Source of the DNA: Alisma plantago-aquatica
Lineage: Eukaryota > Streptophyta > Magnoliopsida > Alismatales > Alismataceae
NCBI GenBank assembly: GCA_963693085.1
Contig: OY856409.1
Location: 1,340,475,415-1,340,539,414, forward strand
Reading direction: 5' to 3'
Length of the DNA: 64,000 nt
Of this stretch, positions 1-12,300 are shown one piece after another. Within the stretch, counting starts at the first letter, position 1. Each line of letters opens with the position of its first letter. The notes below the pieces were generated by a model. It did no database searches. It was given only the letters and a program-made list of their open reading frames with translations, and was not told the DNA's origin. The position numbers were made by a program, and so were the translations under genes.

Positions 1-346
1 TGGATACGGAAACCCTAGGAAGAAATTTCAAGTTGAATTGAAAGAATATTGATAAAGTGTGTAGTAAATAGAGTACATGTGTTTTTCAGGATTCTTGATT
101 GTGTGGTTGAACTACTTGCTTGGATGGCTTTCTTGGTTGGAATTGATATTAGCTTGAGAAATCTACTGAACAGGTATGTGGTTATGCTTATGAATAATCG
201 CTTTAGTTTCATGGAGATTTCCAAATGTTTTATCGGTTGCTTGAAAAATAACTGTTGGATGTCTATTTATTTCATGCAACTATAAAGTGACTATGATTAT
301 CACCATAAATATACATATAACTGGCTAGATCCAGGTCCACCTTTGT
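1..346 (+). mobile_element. G3 gypsy 5' LTR, left piece
   Basis: This stretch is nearly identical to 15997-16342 inside the G3 3' LTR, so it is the matching part of the G3 5' LTR. The first about 2.3 kb of that LTR lies left of the window. Similarity stops at 346, where the solo LTR S1 is inserted, and resumes at 8589. Bases 342-346 (TTTGT) and 8589-8593 (TCTGT) are the likely target duplication, one copy mutated. No gene is present; the short ORF here is chance reading of LTR sequence. Confidence 0.9.
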
Positions 347-1761
347 TGTAACATCCCTGACCCGGGTTATACTTTAACCCTAGGTGTTTTGATTAATAAA
401 GGTGATTAAATGATTAATCTCATCTTGGGAAAAGTAATTAGGGATCAAGAGGAACTTATGTTGCAATTCTAGTCCTTTTTGAACATTGTTGAAATCAATA
501 TTTTGCCTGTTTTGGACTAAAGTGCAAATTACCCAAGTTGAGGGGTTTAAGTGCAAATTGTGCATGATAATATGTTCCTCATGTGTTGAAGCATCATGAG
601 AGTAAAGATGATGCTGAGTTATGGCTTATGGAAGCCTGAATACCAAGAAAGAGCTGATAAAGCAATGTATGTGTATGAAAACCTAGTTTTGGTATAATGT
701 GCAATTTACCCAAAACCCAGGGTGAAATATGTAAATTACCACTTCCATAAGGTCCCTAATGTTTCTTGGCATCAAGTAGAGAAAATATAATGAGAGGGGC
801 GCCTCATTTGAATTAAGTTGGAGGAGAGAGAATCTTGATATTAAAATAATCAAGATTTAATCCTAATTGAAACCCCAATTCGATTTAGGGAAAAAATAAA
901 TGCATTAATTAAAGGTCCTTCAACCAAAATTAAAATTGTTGAATTCATATGTGTGTGTGACATCCTTGAGCCTTTCAAGGACCAAGAAAATATCCAAGGG
1001 AGTGGATAACTCACACACAATTTTATAAGAAAAAGAAATATCCACTCACTACATATGGATATTAATGTAATATGAATTGAGGTACTTAATTTTCTTTTCT
1101 TTAAATCATAGATAATTGAGAGTAATAAGAGGCAAACAAGATATCCTAGTCCCTAAGGAAGATGAGGGGGAAGAGGCGGCCACATTTTTGGGATTAAATG
1201 GATTTTTGCAAAGCATATTCTCTCTCATTGAATTTTTATAAAAGAACCTTTTACAAGCCAAATGGAAGGCTTTTTCGACCCCACTGCTTCTCCTTGATTG
1301 GGAAACGACCAAGGGAGCTTGGGAGGGTCAGGAGGACGACCCCCAACCTGTTGGTAAGGTTCTTGATCCATTTCACCTTGATTCCATGGTGGAAATCGAA
1401 AATAAATTATGGATTTCTTCCCATTTCAATCTCCTCTTCAATTCTAACCATTCCTTTTCACTCAAATCTTGAGGACGAGCCTTGGAATGGTGAAGGGATT
1501 TGCATCCACCATTGTTTCTGTGAACATGGATCTTTGGAGCTCAATTGGAGGAGGGTTTTATAACTTGAAACCCTAACTTTGTTATTGCATTCAATTCTCC
1601 ATCAAATAATGATCATTTCTCTATTTACAATTATTGATTTGGTTGATTGATGCAATTTCCATGGAATTAACAGCAGGTTTCATGGGTCTAGAGCTTGATG
1701 ATGATGAAATCATCATAAGAACACACATCCCCAAATATCTAGACCAAATGGTTTCAATCAA

Positions 1762-2930
1762 ATGTCCAAACGGTTTGTGTTTTGGGGAGCAAACGGTTTC
1801 AAACCGTTTGGAATGAAACAGTTTCACTAAACCGCATAGAAGCAAACGGTTTAAGACCGTTTGTTGATGTTGACCAGGGTTGACCATTTTGGGACTTGTT
1901 CATAATGATCTAGGTTAATGACCCACCAATTATTATTGAATAACTCCAATTGGTTCATGATTTGAAGGTACATCTATCACCTAAACCCTAATCGGGTTGA
2001 GTGTTGATTTCATAAGTGATTGAGTTTGAATCTTGGGTTGATTGACCCAAACGGTTTCAAAACCATTTAGGGATCACCCAAACGGTCTCAAGACCATTTG
2101 GGGGTCACCCAAGACCATTTGGAGGTCTAGGGTTAAGTTTGGTCAAGTGTTTGAAGGTCCAAAGATACCAAATTGAAATACAATAAAGTGTTGATTTGGT
2201 GACCAATCCTAGGATCCAAACCTTAATTGAATGACATGGTTGATGATGATATGATGGGAAAATGGTCTCAAGACCGTTTGGAGGTCATACAAATGATCCC
2301 AAGACCGTTTGGGGGTCACCCAAGACTGTTTGGAGGTCTAGGGTTGACTATGGTTAGGTGTTTGAAGATCTAAAGGTACTAAGTTGAAGTGCAATCAAAT
2401 GCTGATTTGGTGATCAATCCAATGATCCAAACTTTGATTGATTGACTTTGATTTTGATGTTGACATGGGAAAACGGTCTCAAGACTGTTTGGAGGTCATC
2501 CAAACGACCTCAAGACCGTTTGGGGTCAGGTCATGCCCAATTTGGATGATGGTCCAACGGTTTTAAAGTAACTAGTTTCACATTGGTTAATGTTGAAGGA
2601 TCATCAATTCCAAACCCTAATCCAATTGATTCAAACCCTAATTGATGATCAATTGAGGGTCAATTGAGGGTCAAATCAGTTGAAGGTTGACCTATTTAAC
2701 TCAATTGAAGTATGGTGATAGGTCCAATTGATGATTGGATACATGAATTCAATGATTGAAGGAACCAACATTGGAAACCCTATTTTAATTTGATTGGTGG
2801 AGACCATATTTGGTCCATGCAGTTTTGAGGAGGTTTGGACCAAACGGTCTCAAGACCGTTTGGGACCAAACGATCCCAAACCGGTTGAGTCCATGCGGTT
2901 TCAAAAAGGTACTTTAGTAAACGGTTTCAA
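1762..2930. repeat. Array of palindromic AAACGGT motifs in S1
   Basis: Many copies of CAAACGGTCT followed closely by its inverse complement AGACCGTTTG recur here, for example at 1792-1813, 1844-1864 and 2841-2862, with decayed single arms between. A few more copies lie at 5190-5265, beyond the nested copia LTR. Spacing is irregular, so this is a dispersed motif array and not a simple tandem repeat. The motif is confined to S1 and is not shared with the copia LTRs. Confidence 0.75.
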
Positions 2931-4127
2931 GTACTTGCTTTTGTTGGTATGTATGCCCATAGAGCAAGTCATATGATGATTGTAATGGGATACTTTGTAA
3001 ATGATTTGAATAATAATAAAGGCAATTTCCGATCTATATGTTTAAACTATTTCTGAGATGATGGTGTAACATGATAGATGTCTAAAGAATGGTTTTACTC
3101 AATGACGTATGCTTTTAGGTTCAGGACCTAAACGATGAGATCATACGAATGTTAAGAGTATACATTCTTGTTTAGTCCCTAGTCGGTTGTTATTATGGAA
3201 ATAACCATAGACATAAATAACACTGAAGACTAGATTGTGTGTTGGTTGATGACAGAATCTCATTAGTCATGATATAGTGATATCAAACCAAGCACATAGG
3301 TACTTGTTAGAGAACAAGGTACCAAACAGACCCGCCGTGAGAGCGACACATGGAACCATGACTTAGTAATCATAGTCAGCTCTCACAGTGATGGTGGTGA
3401 GTGTGATTCTTAGACCTAAAATCACTACACTCAACACATGTCATTGGGTACACTTTGACATCATCAAACGCAATCCTAAAACATGGGTTGTTATAAAGGT
3501 GATGATTGGGTGGCTTTGACACAAGGGGCTTTTGAGGGGTGAGCGGAAGATATGGGATTTGTCCCTCCTAAGGGAGTTTGATGTCCTTGGCCACTTGATG
3601 AGTAGGATTGAGAAAGGCATGCACATGCATGTGTGAATCAATATGTGATATTGATGTCAGACACATCTCACCCAATCTGCTTTGAGATCAAGGAAATGAA
3701 TGAATGTTGATAGGATGACTGTTCCATGCCTCGAGTTCATTCAGGATATCAGTGACAAAGGAATTATACATTCACTGTAACACCATTCACGGATTGTAGG
3801 ATTGAAAGTTGTTCTCCAACTTTCTATTTCACTTGGGTAGCACTGATGTGTGACTAGGCACCTCTCTTTGCTTGTGAAGTCATAAATGTTATGGACTTTC
3901 ACTGCCAATGTGAAATGGACCTGCAGAGTCACACACATAGGATTTAACTTGGAATAGGAGTTTGTCCACAAACATGTTTAGATTGATTACTAAAGGAGTT
4001 TAGTAGTTCAATTAAACACTCAATTAATTGATAACTCAATGTCATAATGTTCAAGGTGTTGAACACATTGGTTAGAGTATCAGATTGATTGAAACTGTGA
4101 TTGGTTGATTCTGCACAATCTGCACTC

Positions 4128-4510
4128 CCAACCGATCGGCTCATGTGATGAACCGATCGGCTGAGCTTGGTGAACCGATCGGCTCAACTAGTGAGTCGAT
4201 CGGCTCATGGATAGGGTGAAGTGATTCGTTCAAGTGTCAAAATGATTGGTTCAAGTCCAACCAAGCAAGTTGGGAAAGTAAGATTGGTGAGAAATTTCCT
4301 TTCGTTTCACTTGCCCAATTTGATTGGAACAAGGATTGGTATTTGATACCAATTCGAAACAAATAGAAGAAAAGTCAATCGGGGACTGATCAGGACCATG
4401 AACCGACCGATTCTGAAATGAACCGACCGTTTCATGGGTCCCAACCGATCGGTTGAGGTGTCAACCGACTGGCTCAGATCCCCAACCGACCATTTCAGTT
4501 GTGAAACGAA
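4128..4510. promoter_or_regulatory. CCGATCGG palindrome cluster in copia LTR
   Basis: Repeated copies of AACCGATCGGCTCA and variants (GAACCGACCGTTTCA, CCGATCGGTTGA) lie in two groups, 4128-4210 and 4395-4510, just upstream of the TATA box. The core CCGATCGG is self-complementary. The same cluster at the same place recurs in the other copia LTRs of this window. An enhancer-type array in U3 is the natural inference; no binding factor can be named. Confidence 0.55.
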
Positions 4511-4617
4511 AGGTTCAGGTTACACAGTTGGTTGTTTTTGTGGAAAATCTCGAACCCTTGTACTCCTGCTTTAGTCCCGCATTGCCCAAGATAAAGAACC
4601 TTGTCCCATGACCCTCC

Positions 4618-4627
4618 TATATATAGG
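4618..4627 (+). promoter_or_regulatory. TATA box of solo copia LTR
   Basis: TATATATAGG lies after a CCCTCC run and about 560 bp before the LTR end. The C1 LTR has the identical motif at 22348-22357 and C2 has TATAAATA at 34911. Conservation between copies supports a real U3 promoter element; the transcription start would be some 30 bp downstream. Confidence 0.65.
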
Positions 4628-5884
4628 GGTATTAGGGGCTTCTCAAAGTACAACTCAGTGCAACTAGTTGCTCTGTGAAGTTGTCGTTCTCTCTGGTTTT
4701 GGTAACCGAGAGAGCCCGAGCAAGTGCTACCTGATAAGGGAGGCACAGCAAGGGAAAGACAACTAGAGAAAGGGATTGGTGGTAGGAGAGTGTGTTGGCG
4801 ACTAGTACGCCGATAGGAGGGTGCGACTCCTTCTGATTCCTTGTGGGACAAGGAGATTGGAGTTCCAGGAAGTCTGTGTGGACGACTGCAGAGGCGGGAG
4901 ACCTCTGTCGCTCGGAGGACAACTGTCAATCCCGACAGTCCCGGTGAGACCAGGAGTCGTCAGTCCCGGTGTGACCAGGAGCTGCACAGACACCGTCCAA
5001 GACCAGAGGGGAAGACCACGTAAGGTGCGAGGTACTGTCGTCGAGCAAGCCTTGGGATAAGGTATGGATTCACAAACCATCTTTCCTATTGTATAGATGT
5101 TGACGCGATTCCTTTTGTTCTAGGTTTTAGGAGAAAATATTTGTTTCCGCTGCTTCTCTGCCTCCTGTAAAACCCAACAACTTTAGCAAACAGTCTAAAG
5201 CACCACCTTTACCAAACAGTTTCAAACTGTTTGAAGTTTGAAAGACTAAGACCGTTTGGGGCTCAATTAGTCAAGATTGATTGAGGATTCAATTGGTTAT
5301 TCCACTTGGACACCTATTGTAATTGAAGATCCAATTGGTCAATTCAATTGGATACCTTATGTATTGGAGGTCCAATGTAATTGAATCTCTTGAGAATTAA
5401 GATGATGAATGATCCATTGATCCAATGATGATTAGTAATGACAATTAATGAAGGTACAAGGTTGAAACCCTAATAGTACCTAAGTGATTAGTGACAATTA
5501 AGGGATGAACCCTAATTGCTTATCGGAACAATGAGGTGGTACTCTATGTTAATCATAGTTGTATGTACTTGATTGAAGGGTTGATATGACCTAATCAAGT
5601 TGAGAAGATGATAGCATGAGGTTCATACATGAATATGATTCATGAGGTGATTAAGGGTATGATTCTTAAGCAAAGAAATCATGAAACCCTAGTCATGAAC
5701 ATAAACCGTAATTGACAGGGCTATTGAACTCTAACCCTAATTGAGGGAAATTCTGAATGAAACCCTAATCTAGGGTGAGGATGTAACCCTAATCTAGGGT
5801 AATGATATATGAAACTCCAATTTAGGGAAATGAGATGTAAAACCCTTATTGGAGATGAATAGTAGACCCAGGATGTGCGTAACC

Positions 5885-6115
5885 ATAGTGGAAACCTTAA
5901 TTGAGGTTGATTCCATGTGAATCCCTAATTGAGGTTGATTCAATGTGAAACCTTAATTGAGGTTGATTCCATGTGAATCCCTAATTGAGGTAGATTCAAT
6001 GTGAAACCTTAGTTGAGGTTGATTCAATGTGAATCCCTAATTGAGGTTGATTCCATGTGAATTCCTAATTGAGATTGATTCAATGTGAATCCCTAATTGA
6101 AGTTGATTCCATGAG
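5885..6115. repeat. 28-bp tandem repeat in S1
   Basis: About eight degenerate copies of a 28-bp unit built on CCCTAATTGAGGTTGATT and CATGTGAAT. More distant copies of CCCTAATTGAGG continue on both sides (about 5750-6310). It is non-coding. Confidence 0.75.
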
Positions 6116-6823
6116 AAACCATAATTGAGGGTGATGCCATGAGAAATACCTAGTTGGAACGAATAGTAAACATTCAGTATAGATAATGAGATGTGGAAGC
6201 CTAATGAAGGGTGATGCTATATGCAATCCTAACTCTAATGAAGTATGATAGCATGTGAAATCCCAAAGCCCTAATAAAGGGTAAAGGTATGTGAAACCCT
6301 GATTGAAGTTATAATACATGAAGCCTTAATCTTGAACAACATGATGACAACCCAGAACCCTAATAATAAAATAGTGGGTAAAACCTTATAAGGGTGAAAT
6401 ATCATAAATGGTTGATTATAGGCAAGCTTATTGTAAGCAATGCCTTAACCTGAGATGAGTTCATATCATCAAAGATAATTGGACCATTCTTATGTGTAAC
6501 CTATCCACTTCATGGTAAGAGTGATAAGTTAGTGGATGAAAGCATTAAGATGGGAAATACCTTAATCCAAGATAAGCTGATAACTTAAGAAAGTTGGAAG
6601 TAATGAGGTAAGTAATACATCAAGATATGAAAGACTTCACAATTAGCATCTCAAAGTTGATATACTTTGATAACTATGAAATCCTAATGTGAGATGGGAA
6701 ATCTTAACCCTAAATTGGGTAATGGGACATGAGAGATCATAATATGATATGAATAGTAAGCCCTAACCCTATTGAGGGAATAAAGGTGTTACTATTGTAT
6801 TACATGAAGTAATATGTTATCGT

Positions 6824-6994
6824 TGCCTAGTGAGAGGTGACAAGATGTTTAATGGCCTTGTGAGCCATATGGTTAGATGTTGCCTAGTGAGAGGTGACAA
6901 GATGCTTTATGGGCCTTATGAGCCATGAGAGTAATTATGGCATAGTGAGAGGTACCAAAATGATTATAAAAGTTTATTATAAGAAAGGATAATG
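6824..6994. repeat. 57-bp tandem repeat, three copies, in S1
   Basis: Units starting TGCCTAGTGAGAGGTGAC begin at 6824 and 6881, and a diverged third at 6938, each 57 bp apart. Each contains a GGCCTTGTGAGCCAT-like segment. Confidence 0.75.
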
Positions 6995-7134
6995 TTTTAA
7001 TAAACTTAATAAGAGGAACAACTGTATTCAATAAAGAATGTGTAAAGCTATGTAGGCTAACCTCAGGGTTCAGAGCCTAAAGTAGTATGTGATGATCAAT
7101 GATGAGTTAAAGGAATTAAATTCCATGAACTATG

Positions 7135-7680
7135 TAATCAGGGTTGGTTAAAGTCTAATACCTGGCAGAGGTGTAATGCTTATAATCAGGATTGGTTAAA
7201 GTCCAATACCTGGCTGTGAAATCAGGATTGGTTAAAGTCCAATGCATGGCTGTGTAATCAGGGTTGGTTAAAGTCCAATACCTGGCAGAGGTGTAATGCC
7301 TGTAATCAGGATTGGTTAAAGTCCAATGCCTGGCTATGAAATCAGGATTGGTTAGAGTCCAATGCCTGACTGTGAAATCAGGATTGGTTAGAGTCCAATG
7401 CCTGGCTGTGAAATCAGGATTGGTTAGAGTCCAATGTTTGGCTGTGAAATCAGGATTGGTTAGAGTCCAATACCTGGCTGTGAAATCAGGATTGGTTAAA
7501 TTCCAATTCCTGGATGTGTAATCAGGTTTGGTTAAAGTCCAATACCTAGCAGAGGTGTAATGCCTATAATCAGGGTTGGCTAAAGTCCAATGCCTGGCTA
7601 TGAAATCAGGATTGGTAGTGTCCAATGCCTGGCGGTGTAATCAGGTTTGGAAGAGTCCAATACCTGGCAGAGGCTAAATG
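7135..7680. repeat. 36-bp tandem repeat array in S1
   Basis: Roughly a dozen units of about 36 bp with the core ATCAGGATTGGTTAGAGTCC followed by AATGCCTGGCTGTGAA; some units are longer and carry GCAGAGGTGTAATGCC. Decayed copies continue to about 7770. Because 36 is a multiple of three, the reverse strand stays open for 156 codons as a false 12-residue repeat protein. Confidence 0.85.
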
Positions 7681-8588
7681 CATGTAGTGATAACACAGGA
7701 TTGGTAATAACCCAATGCCTGTAATGATGATTTAGGATTGGTATTAATCCAATTCCTGTATTGATGATAAATGAGTACATGGTAGATGTATCTCTTTATT
7801 TGTTTAACAGGTTGGCTAAGGCCAACAGAATGAAACAAGAATGTTTCATGGGTGACATAACAAGATGATGAGTGTCACAAGAAAATTTGATATGATGGTA
7901 TAACATGTTGAATAAATGATATACATGTCATTCCTATTCCTTATTTAAAAGAATAGATGATATATTGCTCTATCATAAATAGTTGCAATGCTTACAAAGT
8001 TGAGAATGCTTTAAACCGCTTAACCTCTGCTTAGTTTCATATCTTTAACTTGCAATGCAATGTTTTGGTAGAGAGTTATATCTCCCACTGGGACAATTTT
8101 ACAATTGTCTCACCCCCGTGGGATCCAATGTTTTTAGGTGGACGCGGAAAAAGAGGCAGGAAACCTTTAGCAGAGAAGGAACAACAACAACTTCAAGGAT
8201 AGCAGTAATATCTCAGGTGGAGATATTGCATGTCTAGTTGTATAGATAGTAGTCATATGTGTCGTCTATGTACTCTCGGGTCCTCGGGATTTATGGATAG
8301 TGCTTTCATCATTGACTCGAGATTTTTGGCTTGATGCCTCGAGGTTTTATGTTGTCTATACATAATGTTGAATAGGACAGCTGATGTTGTAATCCTCGAG
8401 AAGAGATAGTAAAGGTTGTGTACTTATGGAACAGAATGTAAATATTATATTTTGGTTCTTGATGAAAAATATTTCCTATGTGTGGATCTCTTTGCAAAAA
8501 GTTTTAATTTTTAGTTATTTTCAGTAATCCGCTGCAATTGATTCGCTTCCGCTTAGTTAATCTTGTGTTTTATAAGTTGGATGCCACA

Positions 8589-9289
8589 TCTGTTGCTTTG
8601 AAAAGGCTAAAAAATGGGTAATCCTAGAGCAAGGTCTAGGTTACCGTGAGTTAGAAACTGGGCTACCCACGTGTAGTACCATGAGACTCTTTAGCACACC
8701 ATGAGTTAAGGAGTGGTGTACCTATGGGTAGTGCCATGTGACTCAACCCTAGAAACTGGTTCACCTGATAGGTGGATCATGAGGGGTTTAATGGGGATCT
8801 ACCATAAGGAAGGTAGTATCCAAGTCCACTGCAGGGATAACACAGAGGATAGGGTACTCATGGATCGTGGAGTTATATTTAAATTGTAATCTTGGTTGTT
8901 AAATGATTAATTGAATGAATACATTGTTAACATATTTGCATGATTATTGTTCCCCCACATACCAGCTTTATGCTGACCGACGTTTTGTTTTTCAGCATTT
9001 TAGGTACAAAGCCAAAAGGACAAACAGTAAATCGTCATATTGTGAAATACATGAATTAAAATACAAGGAGGATTAGTTAGCTTAGTTCCAGTGTGGATAG
9101 AGGTTTAGAAATCCAATCTTTCAAAAAGGTATGAAAAAGTTTATTTTCTTACAGCTTTCCAGTTTAGTATGATAAAATTTAATAATTGTTCTTGGTTAAT
9201 TGTCGAACCTTTGATCCAAAAATTATGTGTGCGGCTTCGACCTCTCGGTCTCCCTTGATTGGGGGTTACTGGAAGGTGGCATTGTAACA
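8589..9289 (+). mobile_element. G3 gypsy 5' LTR, right piece
   Basis: It matches 16338-17039, the last 700 bp of the G3 3' LTR. It ends ATTGTAACA at 9289, two bases before the primer-binding site. It includes the CATACCAGCTTTATGCTGACC and TTTTAGGTAC region typical of the R-U5 part of plant gypsy LTRs. With 1-346 and the part outside the window it makes up the 5' LTR. Confidence 0.9.
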
Positions 9290-9291
9290 TT

Positions 9292-9304
9292 TGGTATTAG
9301 AGCG
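9292..9304 (+). other. G3 primer-binding site
   Basis: TGGTATTAGAGC two bases after the LTR end is the initiator-Met-tRNA site TGGTATCAGAGC with one C-to-T change. It fixes the LTR boundary and the plus orientation of G3. Confidence 0.85.
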
Positions 9305-12300
9305 TAGGTTCCTCACTTAACCATTAATAATTATTAAATTTTACAAACTCCATAGAACCCAAGGGAGTTCTTAGAGGATTATCCGAAAGAGGGAGGTGTC
9401 TAGAAAAGGATCACGATCGGGAGTTGGCAATATTTTCCTCCGCACTGCTAGTCGGAATATGAGGACTCCTGGATCCGTGTGACTTCCTGGCCAAAGTCTT
9501 AGGGTATGGTTCGAAATAAGATACCTTTAGGACTTTCTCATCTTATTCATCCCTCCTCATCACAAATTCTATTAAGGACCTTAAGGATTAGGGTTTTATA
9601 TCTTCTCCTCACCCTCTTGAGGTATGGGTAAGGTTAATAAGGTTTAAGGAATCCTCCACCAAGTTAATAAAAAGCATGTAAATAAGATGTCATGGACATA
9701 AGCTTAGTAGATTAACCGTAAAGGAGTAAATACATGCTTAGGTCGTATGACATAAGTTGTCATGCCCTCAGGAGAGACATGAGGCTATACCTTCTTATCA
9801 TGAGGATAAATAAAGAGAGTTAGTCGTGGAGATAGAGATCTCCATTACAAGTACAGACCTGGCACATCCTCTAAGGATGATGTTAACCCAAACCCTAAGT
9901 GAAGGTTAGAGAGAGAGATGGCATGATGAGTTAGACTAGGTGTTTGGATGGACATGCCTTGGACGACGTATGAACCATGAGAGGTTGGATGACCTAGTAC
10001 CTTTGGCGACCCAACCCTAGGAAGGGTCGTGCATGTTAGAGTGAAGGAGAACTCATTCATTGATGAGGTTAGAGAAGAACCTATGGAAACCCTATGAGCT
10101 TATATGAGCATGGTATAATATGCACCCAGAATGTGTTAGTAGTGCGAATGATAGGTTGAAACCTCGTCCAGGAGAGTATGAGGGAATAGATTATGAGATA
10201 AGCATATAGAGCTATGGATAACCTTGATCAAACATAAGCTTCATCAGGTAGGGGTATGCTTGTGAGCTTGATCCTTCATGAAAAGGGGACCTCTAATAGT
10301 AAAGTTGGATGTGGAGTTAGCTCTAGAGAAAGAAAGCAGGAACCAAGTAAGAAGGTTGGAAACCTAAAACCCCGAGATGTGAAGAACAGTGGGGAGTCGA
10401 GGATGATGCGACCTAAGTGGATGATAGTGGTTGCCTCATGCATGATCCCTGGAGGCTGATGATATCTTAGTTTCCTTTAGAGGAACCAAACCCTAGAGAG
10501 AGGATGATGCTTCTGGCACCTCTATGCCTATGGTATAAGTGTTTACCTTCTGAGAAAGGAAGAAGAAATTATGTATACCCTGGAGAGGTTTAGTGACAAG
10601 TTGTGGGGCCTTATTCCTTGTTGGAGGACTCAACTTTAAAGTGTTGATCGAGGAGAAGGATGACATGAAGTGTATGTCATACCCGATACATGTTTGGTTT
10701 GTGGTTAAGAGGTTGAGAAGACAGTCGGACATCAGGAAACTGTACCTATGCCTAAGAGGAGTAGTGGTATACCTAATGCTCATGAAGAGAATTAAGTTGC
10801 TATAGTTTCGAGCATGGTACTCCTCATGTATAGAGGAAAAGGAAATCCCTGAAGTTTATGGTATGTTTGATGAACCCCTCATAGCTAAGTTGATGACATG
10901 GGGAGGTATGATCTTGATCAAATATGGAGGATGAGAACAAGTACGACCTAACATGGTTTAGTAGGTGGTCTACTTGTGCCTTTAATAGATTTCTAGGGTT
11001 AAGCATGCTAGACCCAAGGACATTGGTGACCTTTGTTATCGAGGTGAAGTTTTCCTCCCATCCTGGGAGAGGGACCCTTTGGTAGGGTGTATACCAGTTT
11101 TTTTGGTTTAAGCTAACCTAAAGAGGTCTCATAGGATCTTGAGAAGCTAAGTGAAAAGTACATGGTATGAGAATGAACCTATAGACCCATAGATAACCAT
11201 CTCTAAGTGCATGAGGATGTATTACCATGGAGGTAACTGGTATGGGGCCTGACCAAGGTAGGCAGGTCACCATGGCCCCTATGAAAGGATGAATGTCAGC
11301 CCATGTATACAAAGAGCGATGATGAAGGCTTGGGTAAGGTTCTAAGTTGGACATGTACTATAAATGGAATCCTAAGTCTATCCTAGGGTCAGGTGGGGAT
11401 AAGACCGATGAAAGTGGAAGTTGCCTAATTCCCTAGTTGCACATGACCATAGGGTCGGGAGGTAACAACTATCATTGTTTGAGGGCCATGGGTTAGGAGA
11501 TTGATCACCTTCATGAACTCATGGGACCCAAAGGGCAGATGAGTAGGGCACTCTCTGGATTCATGATGGAAGAGGGATGACCCCAAAAGTGTGGGCACCC
11601 TATAGACCTAGAGGAGATGACCAAGGATTGTGTTTGGACCAAGTAGGTTTGAGATCAGTTCCATGGAAGAAACTTTGATATTGAAATGATTGTGATGTAG
11701 AGACATAGGTGGCATGTTTCAACTTAGATGTAAAGTTGTACTTGCAAGGTGGAATGTACCATCTCTACTCTTGGAACAGGAAGAACTCTATATTTGGACT
11801 GCAGCCAAATGCTTATTTCCTCTTGTTATGGGAGTGAGAGATAGGACAGTACGCATGCCATACACCAAGGGTAAAGATGATGTGGGTTGGAATGTTTCCA
11901 TGAGATATGGAGACAGAGAAAATAACATACTCTGGTAAAGTGAATGATACATGGATGGTTTGAAAACACTAAGAGGAATGAGGTAGTCACCTTATGAGGA
12001 TGTTTTTATCATGAGATATGAGTCATACAAGGTTGAGTTTGATCACCAAGAAGATGAGCTCAAAGTGTTCTCAATAAAGATAGACTTAGAGTTCGAGATT
12101 GAGAGGATAAGTGAAATACATGGAAGTGTATGTCTTTAATGTTACCTAATACCTAAGGATGTGAAGTGGTAATGGATACTCTGATTGAGATATAGCTGCC
12201 TAGTTTGGCTAGAAGCTAGAAGAGGTTGTTAGGCTAACCCTAAGTTTGGAAAGGAGATATGTTTCGCTAATACTCAAATGTTATGATATCTGTTGAACAA

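Larger units (their letters stand above)
2942..5179 (+). mobile_element. Solo copia LTR nested in S1
   Basis: It starts TGTTGGTATGTATGCCC and ends AACCCAACA, the same ends as the C1 LTR at 20677-22900, and matches that LTR along its 2.24-kb length. Flanks are GCTTT (2937-2941) and ACTTT (5180-5184), a 5-bp target duplication with one mismatch. Sequence on both sides is S1 with its AAACGGT motifs, and no copia internal region is attached, so this is a solo LTR. It contains the palindromic CCGATCGG cluster and a TATA box. ORFs called inside it are not genes. Confidence 0.88.
347..8588 (+). mobile_element. S1, very long solo gypsy-type LTR (interrupted)
   Basis: The element begins TGTAACATCC and ends GGATGCCACA. 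These are TG...CA ends, and the right end is close to the inverse complement of the left. It sits inside the G3 LTR: aligning with the intact copy at 16340 defines both ends and a probable 5-bp target duplication. No primer-binding site, polypurine tract or pol coding is visible inside, so I read it as a solo LTR left by LTR-LTR recombination. Removing the nested copia LTR leaves about 6.0 kb, long for a solo LTR. Its last 550 bp resemble the reverse-oriented LTR at 53507-54431 (the TCTCACCCC and TTTTTAGGTGGACG region and a TTTTCAGTAATCC motif), which supports LTR identity. It carries several tandem arrays listed separately. A decayed non-autonomous element is an alternative. Confidence 0.7.

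Noticed and set aside
7155..7625. 156-codon reverse ORF with 12-residue repeats
   Set aside because: It is the reverse reading of a 36-bp non-coding tandem array inside a solo LTR.
7135..7680. CRISPR-like repeat spacing
   Set aside because: Units are contiguous and vary along their whole length; there are no unique spacers or cas genes, and the DNA is plant.
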